The notes under the pieces: generated by a model | Database searches by the model: none | The model's input: the letters and a program-made list of their open reading frames with translations, nothing else | What the model was told of the DNA's origin: nothing | DNA from: Mycobacterium noviomagense | GTDB lineage: Bacteria; Actinomycetota; Actinomycetes; Mycobacteriales; Mycobacteriaceae | Reading direction: 5' to 3' | NCBI RefSeq assembly: GCF_010731635.1 | Contig: NZ_AP022583.1 | Span: 3,410,001-3,474,000 of the forward strand | DNA: 64,000 nt | Translations under genes and position numbers: made by a program | Shown: positions 1 to 9,660 of the stretch, one piece after another | Layout of the letters: each line of letters starts with the position of its first letter | How positions within the stretch are numbered: the stretch's first letter is position 1

Positions 1-491
1 GCATCGAGGTCGTCGTCCACCCGCAGTCCATCGTGCATTCGATGGTCACGTTCACCGACGGCTCGACCATCGCGCAGGCCAGCCCCCCGGACATGAAGCT
101 GCCGATCGCCTTGGCACTGGGCTGGCCCGACCGGGTGCCCGGCGCTGCCGCGGCCTGCGACTTCTCCACCGCCTCGCGCTGGGAATTCGAGCCGCTGGAC
201 AGCGACGTTTTCCCGGCCGTCGAGCTTGCCCGCCGGGCCGGCCGGGCCGGCGGCTGCCTGACCGCGGTCTACAACGCGGCCAACGAAGAAGCCGCGGCGG
301 CCTTCCTGGCCGGGCGGATCAGCTTTCCCGCGGTCGTGCGCACCATCGCCGACGTGCTGGCCGACGCCGACGAGTGGGCCGCCGAACCCGCTACCGTGGA
401 TGACGTACTCGACGCGCAGCGCTGGGCCCGGCAACGGGCGCTACGTGCGGTCTCGACGAGCGGTTTAAAGGAGGCGGAGCCCACCCGATGA
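1..491 (+). CDS. dxr: 1-deoxy-D-xylulose 5-phosphate reductoisomerase, C-terminal part
   Basis: This is the 3' part of dxr; the 5' end lies outside the window and the reading frame enters at base 3. Dxr converts 1-deoxy-D-xylulose 5-phosphate to 2-C-methyl-D-erythritol 4-phosphate with NADPH in the cytosolic MEP isoprenoid pathway. The visible segment has the family pattern [11 protein letters not shown], followed by [17 protein letters not shown] and the alpha-helical C-terminal domain with VYNAANEEA. The stop codon overlaps the ATG of rip1 in an ATGA, so the two genes are probably translationally coupled. ispG, another MEP gene, follows rip1, and the order is the conserved mycobacterial one. 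Confidence 0.95.
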   Translation, partial: IEVVVHPQSIVHSMVTFTDGSTIAQASPPDMKLPIALALGWPDRVPGAAAACDFSTASRWEFEPLDSDVFPAVELARRAGRAGGCLTAVYNAANEEAAAAFLAGRISFPAVVRTIADVLADADEWAAEPATVDDVLDAQRWARQRALRAVSTSGLKEAEPTR

Positions 492-1684
492 TGTTCGTGA
501 TCGGCATCGTGGCATTCGCCGTCGCCATCTTGATCTCGGTGGCACTGCACGAGTGCGGCCACATGTGGGCGGCGCGCGCCACCGGCATGAAGGTCCGCCG
601 CTATTTCGTCGGCTTCGGCCCCACTCTGTGGTCGACTCGGCGCGGCGAGACCGAATACGGCCTCAAGGCCATTCCGGCCGGCGGCTTCTGCGACATCGCC
701 GGGATGACTGCGGTCGAAGAACTCGCGCCCGACGAACGCGACCGCGCCATGTACAAGCAGAAGACCTGGAAGCGCAGCGCGGTGTTGCTGGCCGGCCCCG
801 GGATGAACTTCCTCATCGGGCTGCTGCTGATCTACGTCATCGCTGTGGCATGGGGCCTGCCCAACCTGCATCCGTCAACCGCGGCGGTGGTCGGCGAAAC
901 TGCTTGTGTCCCACCAGAATTGAGCAAGAGCCAGTTCGGACAGTGCACCGATCCCGGCCCGGCGGCCGCGGCCGGCATCCGCGCCGGCGATGTGGTCGTC
1001 AAAGTCGGCAACACCGACGTGCACACGTTCGACGAGATGGCGGCTGCGGTGCGCAAGGTGAACGGCACGGTTCCGTTCGTCATCGAGCGCGGTGGCAAGA
1101 CGCTCACCGTGCCCGTGACCGTCGTCCCCACGCAGCGCTGGGTCGACGGCAAGCCGTCGAAAGTTGGCATGATCGGTGTGGCGCCGAAGACCTACCCGCC
1201 CATGCAGTACAACCCGTTGACTGCCGTGCCCGCGACCTTCGTCTTCACCGGGGACCTGTCCGTCGAGCTGGGCAAGGCGCTGGCCGCGATCCCGACCAAG
1301 GTCGGGGCGTTGGTGCATGCCATCGGCGGTGGCCAGCGCGACCCCGAGACACCGATCAGCGTGGTCGGCGCCACGATCATCGGTGGCGACACCGTCAACC
1401 ACGGGCTGTGGGTGGCGTTCTGGTTCTTCCTTGCCCAGCTGAACTTCATCCTGGGCGCGGTCAACCTGGTGCCGTTGCTGCCGTTCGACGGCGGGCACAT
1501 CGCGATCGCGGTTTACGAGAAGATCCGCAACATGATCCGCTCGGCGCGCGGAATGGTCGCGGCAGCGCCGGTGAACTATCTCAAACTCATGCCGGCAACC
1601 TACGTAGTGTTGGTGCTGGTCGTCGGCTACATGTTGCTGACCGTGACCGCCGATCTGGTCAATCCGATCAGGCTGTTCCAGTAG
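488..1684 (+). CDS. rip1: Site-2 intramembrane zinc metalloprotease Rip1 (RseP/S2P family)
   Basis: This 398-residue polytopic membrane protease cleaves transmembrane anchors such as anti-sigma factors (established for M. tuberculosis Rip1, Rv2869c). The zinc site HECGH is at residues 21-25 inside the first hydrophobic segment. A PDZ domain lies around residues 150-220 (AGIRAGDVV). The second catalytic motif, [12 protein letters not shown], is near residue 335. The final transmembrane helix is at the C-terminus. The ATG overlaps the dxr stop by 4 bases; a second ATG follows immediately and could also be used. It sits between two MEP-pathway genes, as in other mycobacteria. Confidence 0.95.
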   Translation: MMFVIGIVAFAVAILISVALHECGHMWAARATGMKVRRYFVGFGPTLWSTRRGETEYGLKAIPAGGFCDIAGMTAVEELAPDERDRAMYKQKTWKRSAVLLAGPGMNFLIGLLLIYVIAVAWGLPNLHPSTAAVVGETACVPPELSKSQFGQCTDPGPAAAAGIRAGDVVVKVGNTDVHTFDEMAAAVRKVNGTVPFVIERGGKTLTVPVTVVPTQRWVDGKPSKVGMIGVAPKTYPPMQYNPLTAVPATFVFTGDLSVELGKALAAIPTKVGALVHAIGGGQRDPETPISVVGATIIGGDTVNHGLWVAFWFFLAQLNFILGAVNLVPLLPFDGGHIAIAVYEKIRNMIRSARGMVAAAPVNYLKLMPATYVVLVLVVGYMLLTVTADLVNPIRLFQ

Positions 1685-1693
1685 GAGATTGTG

Positions 1694-2854
1694 ATGACCA
1701 CCAGCCTAGGGATGCCGGCGTCGCCGCCGCCGACGCTGTCGCCGCGGCGCAAGACCCGCCAGCTGATGGTCGGCGATGTCGGGGTGGGCAGCGACTACCC
1801 GATTTCGGTGCAGTCCATGTGCACCACGAAAACCCACGACATCAACGCCACCTTGCAGCAGATCGCCGAGCTGACCGCGGCCGGCTGCGACATCGTCCGG
1901 GTGGCCTGCCCCCGCCAGGAGGACGCCGACGCGCTGGCCGAGATCGCGCGGCACAGCCAGATTCCGGTGATCGCCGACATCCACTTTCAGCCGCGCTACA
2001 TCTTCGCCGCGATCGAGGCGGGGTGCGCGGCGGTTCGCGTCAACCCGGGCAACATCAAGGAGTTCGACGGCCGGGTCGCTGAAGTTGCGAAGGCTGCCGG
2101 CGACGCCGGCGTTCCGATCCGCATCGGCGTCAACGCCGGGTCGCTCGACAAGCGGTTTCTGGAGAAGCACGGCAAGGCCACACCCGAAGCGCTGGTCGAG
2201 TCGGCGCTCTGGGAAGCCTCGCTGTTCGAAGAACACGGCTTCGGCAACATCAAGATCAGCGTCAAGCACACCGACCCGGTGGTGATGGTTGCGGCCTACG
2301 AGTTGCTGGCCGCCCAGTGCGACTACCCGCTGCATCTGGGTGTCACCGAGGCCGGGCCCGCGTTTCAGGGCACGATCAAATCCGCGGTGGCCTTCGGCGC
2401 GTTGCTGAGCAAGGGGATCGGCGACACGATCCGGGTGTCGCTGTCCGCGCCGCCGGTCGAGGAAGTCAAGGTCGGCAACCAAATCCTCGAGTCGCTGAAC
2501 CTGCGGCCGCGTTCGCTGGAGATTGTGTCCTGCCCGTCGTGCGGTCGCGCACAGGTCGACGTCTACACGCTGGCCAACGAAGTCAGCGCGGGCCTAGAGG
2601 GCCTGGAGGTGCCGCTTCGGGTGGCGGTGATGGGCTGCGTCGTCAACGGACCGGGGGAGGCCCGCGAGGCTGATCTTGGTGTGGCGTCCGGCAACGGCAA
2701 AGGTCAGATCTTCGTGCGCGGCGAGGTGATCAAGACCGTGCCGGAGTCGCAGATCGTCGAGACGCTGATCGAAGAAGCCATGCGGCTCGCGTCGCAAATG
2801 GACTCCCACGCGGAAACAACTACGAGCGGTTCACCTGTTGTGACCGTAAGCTGA
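1694..2854 (+). CDS. ispG: 4-hydroxy-3-methylbut-2-en-1-yl diphosphate synthase (IspG/GcpE)
   Basis: IspG is the iron-sulfur enzyme that converts MEcPP to HMBPP late in the MEP pathway. The protein has a TIM-barrel N-terminal part ([30 protein letters not shown]) and the C-terminal cluster-binding domain. The three cysteines of the 4Fe-4S cluster are visible in SCPSCGR and [10 protein letters not shown]. The length of 386 residues is normal. I chose the ATG at 1694 because AGGAG at 1683-1687 is correctly spaced; a GTG directly in front is the alternative. It follows rip1 by 9 bases and is likely in the same operon. Confidence 0.95.
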   Translation: MTTSLGMPASPPPTLSPRRKTRQLMVGDVGVGSDYPISVQSMCTTKTHDINATLQQIAELTAAGCDIVRVACPRQEDADALAEIARHSQIPVIADIHFQPRYIFAAIEAGCAAVRVNPGNIKEFDGRVAEVAKAAGDAGVPIRIGVNAGSLDKRFLEKHGKATPEALVESALWEASLFEEHGFGNIKISVKHTDPVVMVAAYELLAAQCDYPLHLGVTEAGPAFQGTIKSAVAFGALLSKGIGDTIRVSLSAPPVEEVKVGNQILESLNLRPRSLEIVSCPSCGRAQVDVYTLANEVSAGLEGLEVPLRVAVMGCVVNGPGEAREADLGVASGNGKGQIFVRGEVIKTVPESQIVETLIEEAMRLASQMDSHAETTTSGSPVVTVS

Positions 2855-2896
2855 TAACGGCCATTCGGGCCACCTGGCGCCACAGAAAGACTCACC

Positions 2897-3751
2897 ATGT
2901 CGGCTCCGCCCATCTTTCGCCTGGTCGGCGAGCGACGGGTGTCAGTGGTGCGCGACGCCGCCGCCGTCGCCCGGGTGCTTGCCCAGGATCCCGTCGGATC
3001 GTGCATGGTCGCCGCGCGTGTCGCCGACCACGGCATTGACCCCCACTCGATCGGCGGCGAACTATGGACGCGGCGCGGAGCCGACGAATCGCTGTGCTAC
3101 GCAGGCGCCAACCTGATTCCGCTGCGCGGCGGACCGGCCGATTTGCACGCCTTCGCCGACGAGGCGATGAGTGCCTCGCGGCGTTGCTCGTCGCTGGTCG
3201 GACGGGCCGAACTGGTGATGCCGATGTGGCAGCGACTCGAAGGCGCATGGGGCCCGGCCCGCGACGTGCGTGACCGCCAGCCCTTGATGGCCCTGAGCAC
3301 GATGCCCAGCTGCGCGATCGATCCTGAGGTCCGCCAGGTGCGGCCGGACGAGCTCGACACGTACCTCGTGGCGGCCGTCGACATGTTCATCGGTGAGGTC
3401 GGTGTCGACCCGCGACTCGGCGACGGCGGTCGTGGGTATCGGCGCCGAGTGGCCAGCCTGATCTCGGCGGGCCGCGCGTGGGCACGCTTCGAGCACGGCG
3501 AGGTGATCTTCAAGGCTGAAGTCGGCTCGCAGTCGCCGGCGGTGGGCCAGATCCAGGGTGTCTGGGTTCACCCCGAGCGCCGCGGCCGGGGGCTGGGCAC
3601 CGCAGGCACCGCGACCTTAGCGGCGGTGATCGTCGGCACCGGCCGTATCGCCAGCCTCTACGTCAACGACTTCAACACCGTGGCCCGCGCCGCGTACGCC
3701 CGCGTCGGCTTCCGGGAAGTGGGCACCTTCGCCACCGTGCTGCTGGACTAG
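2897..3751 (+). CDS. GNAT family N-acetyltransferase (Rv2867c-like)
   Basis: This 284-residue protein has an N-terminal DUF4081-type region and a C-terminal GNAT fold. The acetyl-CoA pyrophosphate-binding loop VHPERRGRGLGTAG is near residue 220, followed by the typical LYVNDFNTVARAAYARVGF segment. Substrate is unknown. It lies 42 bases after ispG on the same strand, as Rv2867c does in M. tuberculosis (from memory). An inverted repeat just downstream may end transcription. The RelFG toxin-antitoxin genes found next to it in M. tuberculosis are absent. Confidence 0.85.
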   Translation: MSAPPIFRLVGERRVSVVRDAAAVARVLAQDPVGSCMVAARVADHGIDPHSIGGELWTRRGADESLCYAGANLIPLRGGPADLHAFADEAMSASRRCSSLVGRAELVMPMWQRLEGAWGPARDVRDRQPLMALSTMPSCAIDPEVRQVRPDELDTYLVAAVDMFIGEVGVDPRLGDGGRGYRRRVASLISAGRAWARFEHGEVIFKAEVGSQSPAVGQIQGVWVHPERRGRGLGTAGTATLAAVIVGTGRIASLYVNDFNTVARAAYARVGFREVGTFATVLLD

Positions 3752-3761
3752 AGCTCCTGCG

Positions 3762-3820
3762 CCGAGATCGACGTTTAGCCGCTCAGCACTCGCACTTCCT
3801 CTGCAAATCGTCGATCTCGG
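3762..3820 (+). terminator. Inverted repeat downstream of the GNAT gene, possible terminator
   Basis: A perfect 12-bp inverted repeat, CCGAGATCGACG at 3762-3773 and CGTCGATCTCGG at 3809-3820, encloses a 35-base loop. It starts 11 bases after the acetyltransferase stop. There is no T-run, as is common in mycobacterial terminators, and the long loop weakens the call. Confidence 0.4.
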
Positions 3821-3928
3821 TGAAGAAGCAGGCGGTCCGGCCACCGGGGCGACGTGTCGGCCCGGTAAAGATCGGGTCTCGGTGTGGCACCGCCAGTCTG
3901 CCCGCCACAGCTCTTAACATCAGCCACA

Positions 3929-5737
3929 ATGGCAACGTCAACCACATTTGCATCAGCGATCGCAAGTCTGGGGCTGGTCGCCGTGGTCGCCGTGCCGGGG
4001 TGTACCCCGCGCCCCGACGGCCCGGGGCCGGCCGCGGAGCACTTCTTTTCCGCCATGTCCAGCGGCGATACCGCGACCGCCTCGCAGCTCACTGACGATC
4101 CCAGCGACGCCCGCGCAGCGCTCAACGCCGCCTGGGCCGGGCTGCAAGCCACGCACTTGGACGCGCAGGTGCTCGGCGCCAAGTACACCGAGGACACCGG
4201 GACGGTGGCCTACCGCTACACCTGGCACCTGCCCAAGAACCGGACCTGGACCTACGACGGCCAGCTCAAGATGGCGCGCGACGAAGGCCGTTGGCAGGTC
4301 CGCTGGACCACCACCGGGTTGCATCCCAAGCTGGGGGAACACCAGACGTTCGCGCTGCGCGCCGACCCGCCGCGGCGCGCCTCGGTCAACGAGGCAGGCG
4401 GCACCGACGTGCTGGCGCCCGGCTACCTCTACCACTACACGCTGGACGCGAGCCGGGCTGGCACCGAGTTGATCAGCACAGCCCGCGCCGTCGCCGACGC
4501 ACTGCGGCCGTTCGACGACACGCTGGACCCTCAGATCCTCGCCGAGCAGGCCAGCTCGTCGCCCAAGCCGCTGGATCTGATCACGCTGCGGGTCGACGAC
4601 AACAACCGCGTCGCACCTGCCATCGGCAACCTGCCCGGCGTAGTGATCACCCCACAGGCCGAACTACTGCCGACCGATGACCGGTTCGCCCCGGCGATCA
4701 TCAACGAGGTCAAGAAAGCCGTCATCGACGAACTCGACGGCCAAGCGGGCTGGCGGGTGGTCAGCGTCAACCAGAACGGCGTCGACGTCGCCGTGCTGCA
4801 CGAGGTCGAACCCTCGCCGGCGCCGTCGATCACGATCAGCCTGGACCGTGCGGTGCAGAACGCCGCCCAGCACGCGGTCGACAACCAGGGCCGCAAGGCG
4901 ATGATCGTGGTGATCAAGCCGTCGACCGGGGAAATCCTCGCCGTCGCACAGAACGGAGCCGCCGACGCCGACGGCCCGGTCGCCACCACCGGCCTGTACC
5001 CGCCCGGGTCGACCTTCAAGATGGTGACCGCCGGTGCGGCGCTCGAGCGCGACATGGCCACCCCCAACACGATGTTGGGCTGCCCGGGCGAGGTCGACAT
5101 CGGGCATCGCACCATTCCCAACTACGGCGGATTCGATCTGGGCGTGGTGCCGATGTCACGGGCGTTCGCCAGTTCGTGCAACACCACGTTCGCCGAGCTG
5201 GCCAGCCGGATGCCGCCGCGTGGGCTGACGCATACGGCCGCCCAGTACGGCTTGGGGCTCGACTACGACGTCGACGGCATCCCCACGGTGACCGGCTCGG
5301 TTCCGCCGACCGTCGATCTGGCCGAACGCACGGAAGACGGATTCGGCCAGGGCAAGGTGCTGACCAGCCCATTCGGCATGGCCCTGGTCGCAGCCACGGT
5401 GGCGGCCGGGAAAACGCCGCTGCCACAACTCATCGAGGGCCGGCCGACGAAGGTCACCGGCGACAGCACGCCGATCACGCCCAAGATGCTCGACGGTCTG
5501 CGGCCGATGATGCGGCTGGTGGTGACCAACGGCACCGCGACCGACATCTCCGGCAGCGGTGCGGTTTTCGGCAAGACGGGGGAAGCCGAGTTCCCGGGCG
5601 GATCGCATTCCTGGTTCGCCGGCTACCGCGGCGACATGGCGTTCGCGTCGCTGATCGTCGGGGGTGGTAGCTCGGAGTACGCGGTGCGGATGACCAAGTT
5701 CATGTTCGACCAGTTGCCCGCCGACTACCTGACCTGA
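3929..5737 (+). CDS. Penicillin-binding lipoprotein, class B transpeptidase-like (Rv2864c-like)
   Basis: This is a secreted, lipid-anchored D,D-transpeptidase acting in peptidoglycan cross-linking. A short signal sequence ends in a lipobox with Cys (AVPGC, about residue 24 from this start). An NTF2-like/MecA N-terminal region and a PBP dimerisation region follow. The catalytic domain shows GSTFKM (SxxK), SCN (SxN) and GKTGEAE (KTG). I chose the ATG at 3929 because it puts the hydrophobic segment directly at the N-terminus; an upstream in-frame start at 3884 would add 15 residues. The M. tuberculosis counterpart Rv2864c is annotated as a penicillin-binding lipoprotein. Confidence 0.9.
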   Translation: MATSTTFASAIASLGLVAVVAVPGCTPRPDGPGPAAEHFFSAMSSGDTATASQLTDDPSDARAALNAAWAGLQATHLDAQVLGAKYTEDTGTVAYRYTWHLPKNRTWTYDGQLKMARDEGRWQVRWTTTGLHPKLGEHQTFALRADPPRRASVNEAGGTDVLAPGYLYHYTLDASRAGTELISTARAVADALRPFDDTLDPQILAEQASSSPKPLDLITLRVDDNNRVAPAIGNLPGVVITPQAELLPTDDRFAPAIINEVKKAVIDELDGQAGWRVVSVNQNGVDVAVLHEVEPSPAPSITISLDRAVQNAAQHAVDNQGRKAMIVVIKPSTGEILAVAQNGAADADGPVATTGLYPPGSTFKMVTAGAALERDMATPNTMLGCPGEVDIGHRTIPNYGGFDLGVVPMSRAFASSCNTTFAELASRMPPRGLTHTAAQYGLGLDYDVDGIPTVTGSVPPTVDLAERTEDGFGQGKVLTSPFGMALVAATVAAGKTPLPQLIEGRPTKVTGDSTPITPKMLDGLRPMMRLVVTNGTATDISGSGAVFGKTGEAEFPGGSHSWFAGYRGDMAFASLIVGGGSSEYAVRMTKFMFDQLPADYLT

Positions 5738-5795
5738 CGATTCACAACTTTGCGCCATCACCGATACACGCCTGCGGCGGTACATTGAAACCGCT

Positions 5796-6377
5796 ATGGC
5801 CCGCCCGGACGAACTGGCAGAACTGCGGATCTCGGACGCCGACCGTAACGGCACGCTGCGTCGGCTGCACAACGCCGTTGCGCTCGGCCTGATCGATATC
5901 AACGAGTTCGAGCAACGCTCCTCGCAGGTGTCCTACGCGCGCACCCGCGGCGAGCTCGACAGCCTCGTCGGCGACCTGCCCGGTCCCGGGGCGATCGTCA
6001 CGTCCGCGGCCGATCGGGTCGAGCTGCGCGGCTGGCTGGGCTCGCTCAAACGTCACGGGGAATGGATGGTGCCGACCCGGCTGGCGCTGGTGCGCCGCCT
6101 CGGCCCGGTCGAACTTGACCTGGTCAAGGCGCGCTTCGCGGGACCGGTCGTGGTCATCGAACTCGACATGAAATTCGGCGGCGTTGACATTCGGCTGCCC
6201 GACGGCGCCAGCGCCTCGATCGACGACGTCGAGGTCTATGGAGGCAGCGCCGTCGACCGTCGCAAGACCGCGCCGGCCGAGGGCAATCCGCATGTGGTGC
6301 TGACCGGTCGGGTGGTATGCGGATCGGTCGTCATCCGCGGTCCGCGCAAGTCGCTGCTGCGTCGCCGTCGAGGTTGA
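5796..6377 (+). CDS. DUF1707 domain protein (Rv2862c-like)
   Basis: This 193-residue protein begins with a typical DUF1707 domain: [32 protein letters not shown], then the [17 protein letters not shown] tail at residues 10-70. The C-terminal half contains a short beta-rich region ([25 protein letters not shown]) like the DUF2154/LiaF-type cell-wall-sensing fold. Function is unknown. It lies between the PBP lipoprotein and map. The vapBC23 pair present nearby in M. tuberculosis is missing here. Confidence 0.8.
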   Translation: MARPDELAELRISDADRNGTLRRLHNAVALGLIDINEFEQRSSQVSYARTRGELDSLVGDLPGPGAIVTSAADRVELRGWLGSLKRHGEWMVPTRLALVRRLGPVELDLVKARFAGPVVVIELDMKFGGVDIRLPDGASASIDDVEVYGGSAVDRRKTAPAEGNPHVVLTGRVVCGSVVIRGPRKSLLRRRRG

Positions 6378-6397
6378 TCGCCCGCTACGCTGGCGAC

Positions 6398-7255
6398 ATG
6401 CCTGTTCGCACCGCGCTGTCGCCCGGCGTGCTGTCTGGAACACTGCCGGTGCCCAAGTCGATCCCACGCCCGGAATATGTGGGCAAGCCGACCGCGCGCG
6501 AGGGCAGCGAGCCATGGGTGCAAACACCCGAGGTGATCGAGAAGATGCGGATCGCCGGCCGGATCGCGGCCGGCGCGCTCGCTGAGGCGGGCAAAGCAGT
6601 CGCCCCCGGGGTGACGACCGACGAACTGGACCGGATCGCCCACGACTACATGGTCGACCACGGCGCCTACCCGTCAACCTTGGGCTACAAGGGTTTCCCG
6701 AAATCGTGCTGTACGTCGCTGAACGAAGTGATCTGCCACGGCATTCCGGACTCGACGGTGATCGAAGACGGCGACATCGTCAACATCGACGTCACCGCCT
6801 ACATCAACGGCGTGCACGGTGATACTAACGCGACGTTTTTGGCCGGCGACGTCTCCGAGGAGCACCGACTGCTGGTCGAGCGCACCCGCGAGGCGACGAT
6901 GCGCGCTATCAAGGCCGTCAAACCCGGCCGTTCACTTTCCGTTATCGGTCGCGTCATCGAATCGTATGCAAACCGGTTCGGCTACAACGTCGTTCGTGAC
7001 TTCACCGGTCACGGTATCGGCACCACCTTCCACAACGGCCTGGTGGTGCTGCACTACGACCAGCCCGCTGTGACCACCGTCATCGAGCCCGGGATGACGT
7101 TCACCATCGAGCCGATGATCAACCTCGGCGGGTTGGACTACGAAATCTGGGACGACGGATGGACCGTGGTCACCAAAGACCGCAAGTGGAGTGCGCAGTT
7201 CGAGCACACGCTGCTGGTCACCGACACCGGCGCCGAAATCCTGACATGCCTTTAG
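6398..7255 (+). CDS. map: Type I methionine aminopeptidase
   Basis: This enzyme removes the initiator methionine from nascent proteins. The 285-residue length equals mycobacterial MapB. The N-terminal extension has a Pro-rich segment ([15 protein letters not shown]) that serves ribosome docking in this class. Metal ligands are visible: Asp in [19 protein letters not shown], His in GHGIGTTFH, and Glu in FTIEPM and FEHTLLV. I chose the ATG at 6398 because it gives the family-typical start; an upstream start at 6317 overlaps the DUF1707 gene. A very strong hairpin follows the stop codon. The glutamine synthetase glnA4 that follows in M. tuberculosis is absent, and cobQ is there instead. Confidence 0.95.
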   Translation: MPVRTALSPGVLSGTLPVPKSIPRPEYVGKPTAREGSEPWVQTPEVIEKMRIAGRIAAGALAEAGKAVAPGVTTDELDRIAHDYMVDHGAYPSTLGYKGFPKSCCTSLNEVICHGIPDSTVIEDGDIVNIDVTAYINGVHGDTNATFLAGDVSEEHRLLVERTREATMRAIKAVKPGRSLSVIGRVIESYANRFGYNVVRDFTGHGIGTTFHNGLVVLHYDQPAVTTVIEPGMTFTIEPMINLGGLDYEIWDDGWTVVTKDRKWSAQFEHTLLVTDTGAEILTCL

Positions 7256-7257
7256 CC

Positions 7258-7315
7258 CGAGCAGACGCAAAAGCCCCCATTTCGTGCCGAAATAAGGGGC
7301 TTTTGCGTCTGCTCG
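7258..7315 (+). terminator. Long perfect hairpin between map and cobQ, likely terminator
   Basis: Twenty bases at 7258-7277 are exactly complementary to 7296-7315. An inner stem ATTTCG/CGAAAT (7279-7284 and 7288-7293) extends the hairpin almost to a 3-base loop. It begins 3 bases after the map stop and ends 11 bases before the cobQ start, so it probably ends map transcription. The stem contains the GCAGACGCAAAAG-type motif that I recall as recurring between mycobacterial genes. Confidence 0.8.
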
Positions 7316-7325
7316 GCACACAACA

Positions 7326-8828
7326 GTGAGCGGTGCCCTGCTGGTGGCCGGCACCAGCAGTGACGCCGGCAAATCCATCGTCGTCGCCGGCCTGTGCCGG
7401 TTACTGGCCCGCAAAGGGGTTCGCGTCGCGCCGTTCAAGGCGCAGAACATGTCCAACAACTCCGTGGTCACCGTCGAAGGCGGCGAGATCGGCCGAGCAC
7501 AGGCGATGCAAGCCCGAGCCGCCGGCCTGCAACCCAGCGTCAGGTTCAACCCGATCCTGCTCAAACCTGGCAGTGAGCGCACCTCACAGCTGGTGATCCG
7601 GGGACAGGTGGCCGACTCCGTCACCGCGGCCGGCTATATCGCGCACCGCGACCGGCTGCTGAGCATCGTGGTCGACGACTTGTCCAGCCTGCGGGCCGAA
7701 TTCGACGCGGTGATCTGCGAGGGCGCCGGCTCACCCGCCGAAATCAACCTGCGCGCAACCGATTTGGCTAACCTCGGGCTCGCCCGGGCGGCAAACCTGC
7801 CGGTGGTCCTGGTCGGTGACATCGACCGCGGCGGACTGCTCGCCCACCTGTTCGGCACGGTGGCGGTGCTCGACGCGCAAGACCAGGCCCTGGTCGCCGG
7901 GTTCATCGTGAACAAGTTCCGTGGCGACCCGGCGCTGCTGGAGCCAGGCCTGCGGCAATTGGCAGAGCTGACCGGCCGGCCCACCTTCGGCGTGCTGCCA
8001 TACGCCGACGAGCTCTGGCTCGACGCCGAAGACTCCGTGTCGGTGCAGACCAACCGGGTGCTGGGCATCCCGCAACCGCCGCGCGGGAGCCAATGTTTGC
8101 GGGTCGCCGCGCTGCGCCTACCCCGGATCTCCAACTCCACCGACGTCGAGGCGCTGGCCTGCGAACCCGGCGTGCTGGTGCACTGGGCCACCGACCCTGC
8201 GGACCTGGCCGACGTCGACGTGATCGTGGTGCCGGGCAGCAAGGCCACTGTGGCCGATCTGCGCTGGTTGAACGACCGCGGGCTGGCCGACACTGTGATC
8301 GCCCACGCGCAGTCCGGCCGCGTGGTTCTGGGGATCTGCGGCGGTTTCCAGATGTTGTGCCGGACCATCGACGATCCGGTGGAAACGAAATCGGGGCGAG
8401 TCGAGGGCCTGGGACTGCTCGACGCCGACATCGTGTTCGGGGCGGACAAGGTCCTGCGCCGCTGGGAATTCCCGCTCACCGGGTACGAAATCCACCACGG
8501 CCGGGTGCAGCGTTGCCCGGAGCCGGCATGGTTCGACGCAGACGGATGCGCGCAGGGCTATCGGCGCGATCACGTGTTCGGTACCCACTGGCACGGTCTG
8601 CTGGACAACGACGCCTTCCGCCGACAGTGGTTGACGACCGCCGCGATTCTCGTCGGACGCGACGGTTTCGCGGTCGCCGACGATGTCGACGTCGCGGCGC
8701 GCCGGGACGCGCAGCTGGATCTGATGGCCGACCTTTTGGCCGCACACCTCGACATCGATGCGATCACCGGTCTGCTCGATGATGGGGCACCGCGGCGCCC
8801 ACGCATCGTTTCAGGCGTGGTCGAATAG
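7326..8828 (+). CDS. cobQ: Cobyric acid synthase (adenosyl-cobyrinate a,c-diamide amidotransferase)
   Basis: CobQ amidates four side chains of adenosyl-cobyrinic acid a,c-diamide using glutamine and ATP in cobalamin synthesis. The 500-residue protein starts with the nucleotide-binding loop [17 protein letters not shown]. It carries the CobQ signature AQNMSNNS and [11 protein letters not shown], and ends with a class I glutaminase domain whose nucleophile is Cys in GICGGFQ and whose His is in [10 protein letters not shown]. The GTG start follows the hairpin closely. In M. tuberculosis cobQ1 is located elsewhere (Rv0255c), so this is a different placement, close to cobO and cobB. Confidence 0.95.
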   Translation: MSGALLVAGTSSDAGKSIVVAGLCRLLARKGVRVAPFKAQNMSNNSVVTVEGGEIGRAQAMQARAAGLQPSVRFNPILLKPGSERTSQLVIRGQVADSVTAAGYIAHRDRLLSIVVDDLSSLRAEFDAVICEGAGSPAEINLRATDLANLGLARAANLPVVLVGDIDRGGLLAHLFGTVAVLDAQDQALVAGFIVNKFRGDPALLEPGLRQLAELTGRPTFGVLPYADELWLDAEDSVSVQTNRVLGIPQPPRGSQCLRVAALRLPRISNSTDVEALACEPGVLVHWATDPADLADVDVIVVPGSKATVADLRWLNDRGLADTVIAHAQSGRVVLGICGGFQMLCRTIDDPVETKSGRVEGLGLLDADIVFGADKVLRRWEFPLTGYEIHHGRVQRCPEPAWFDADGCAQGYRRDHVFGTHWHGLLDNDAFRRQWLTTAAILVGRDGFAVADDVDVAARRDAQLDLMADLLAAHLDIDAITGLLDDGAPRRPRIVSGVVE

Positions 8829-8971
8829 CCTTGCGCTGTTTGCCAATACGCCAGTGCCGCATAGGCATATGATAGTTCCACTCAAATCGGGATTCTGATA
8901 TTGCCCTGAGAGACCCGGGAGAAACGGCCCGCGGACGACCCGAATGACGTAACTTGCTTCAAGTGCCCTCG

Positions 8972-9529
8972 ATGATGATGACCACCATCGACGGCTTCCC
9001 CATCCCGGTCAGCGTGACCGGTCCAGACAAGGGTTCCGTCGTGGTGTTGCTTGGTGCCGCGCAACGCGCGGTCGCCGCATACGACGCGGTATGCGAGCGC
9101 TTGCATACCGCCTCGCTGCGAACCGTTGTCGTTGGCCCTGACTCCAGGCTCACGCCCAAGTCGGTGGTTGGTCTCCTCGATGCGCTCGACATCCAGTGGG
9201 GCGTGGTGGTCGGGGACCGCACCGGCGGGGAAGTCGCGTGGGAGCTGGCGGCGACCCGACTGGACCGCTTCACCGGTTTGGTGGCCATCGATCGCGGACA
9301 TCCACGCGTGGCTGATCTGAACGGCGTCATCCGCGACGAGCACTGCCCGCCTGTGGAAATCAACACCACCGCCCTGGTCAGCACCCCGGCGGCACATTCG
9401 GTAGCGAAGGCCAGCCAGCGGTATGTCTACGCCGATTACCGCATCGTCGAACTCCTGGGCCGCCGCAATGCTCACGAGGCAACGGCGCAACTGACAGCCG
9501 AAATCGTGCTGCGAACGCACACCTTCTGA
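8972..9529 (+). CDS. Alpha/beta-hydrolase-like protein lacking an obvious catalytic serine
   Basis: This small protein (about 185 residues) has the strand and helix pattern of an alpha/beta hydrolase: GSVVVLLGAAQRAVAAYDAV, LRTVVVGPDSR, WGVVVGDRTGGEVAWELA, and VAIDRGHPRVADL. The nucleophile elbow, normally GxSxG, reads GDRTGG here, so it is probably non-catalytic or has another role. Start choice is uncertain: three consecutive ATG codons at 8972, 8975 and 8978 are the best candidates, and no strong ribosome site is visible. The 143 bases upstream hold nothing I recognise. Confidence 0.55.
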   Translation: MMMTTIDGFPIPVSVTGPDKGSVVVLLGAAQRAVAAYDAVCERLHTASLRTVVVGPDSRLTPKSVVGLLDALDIQWGVVVGDRTGGEVAWELAATRLDRFTGLVAIDRGHPRVADLNGVIRDEHCPPVEINTTALVSTPAAHSVAKASQRYVYADYRIVELLGRRNAHEATAQLTAEIVLRTHTF

Positions 9530-9660
9530 ACACCCGACCGCAACGAGAACGTCGGTCTCGGTTCCCGCACGGCAAGAGGCCTGCGCTTCAGCGCAATACG
9601 ATGAGAGCGCGGACGTCGTGACGTCGAAGCGGTTGAAGACACGAAAGAGGGTGCGCGGTT

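Noticed and set aside
553..2082. 509-codon open frame overlapping rip1 and ispG
   Set aside because: It crosses two well-defined genes in another frame and has a typical Arg-rich shadow translation.
7316..7330. Cobalamin riboswitch upstream of cobQ or cobO
   Set aside because: The cobQ upstream gap is filled by the hairpin and cobO follows the chelatase-like gene by 19 bases; there is no room for a riboswitch of about 200 bases, and the B12-box pattern was not seen.
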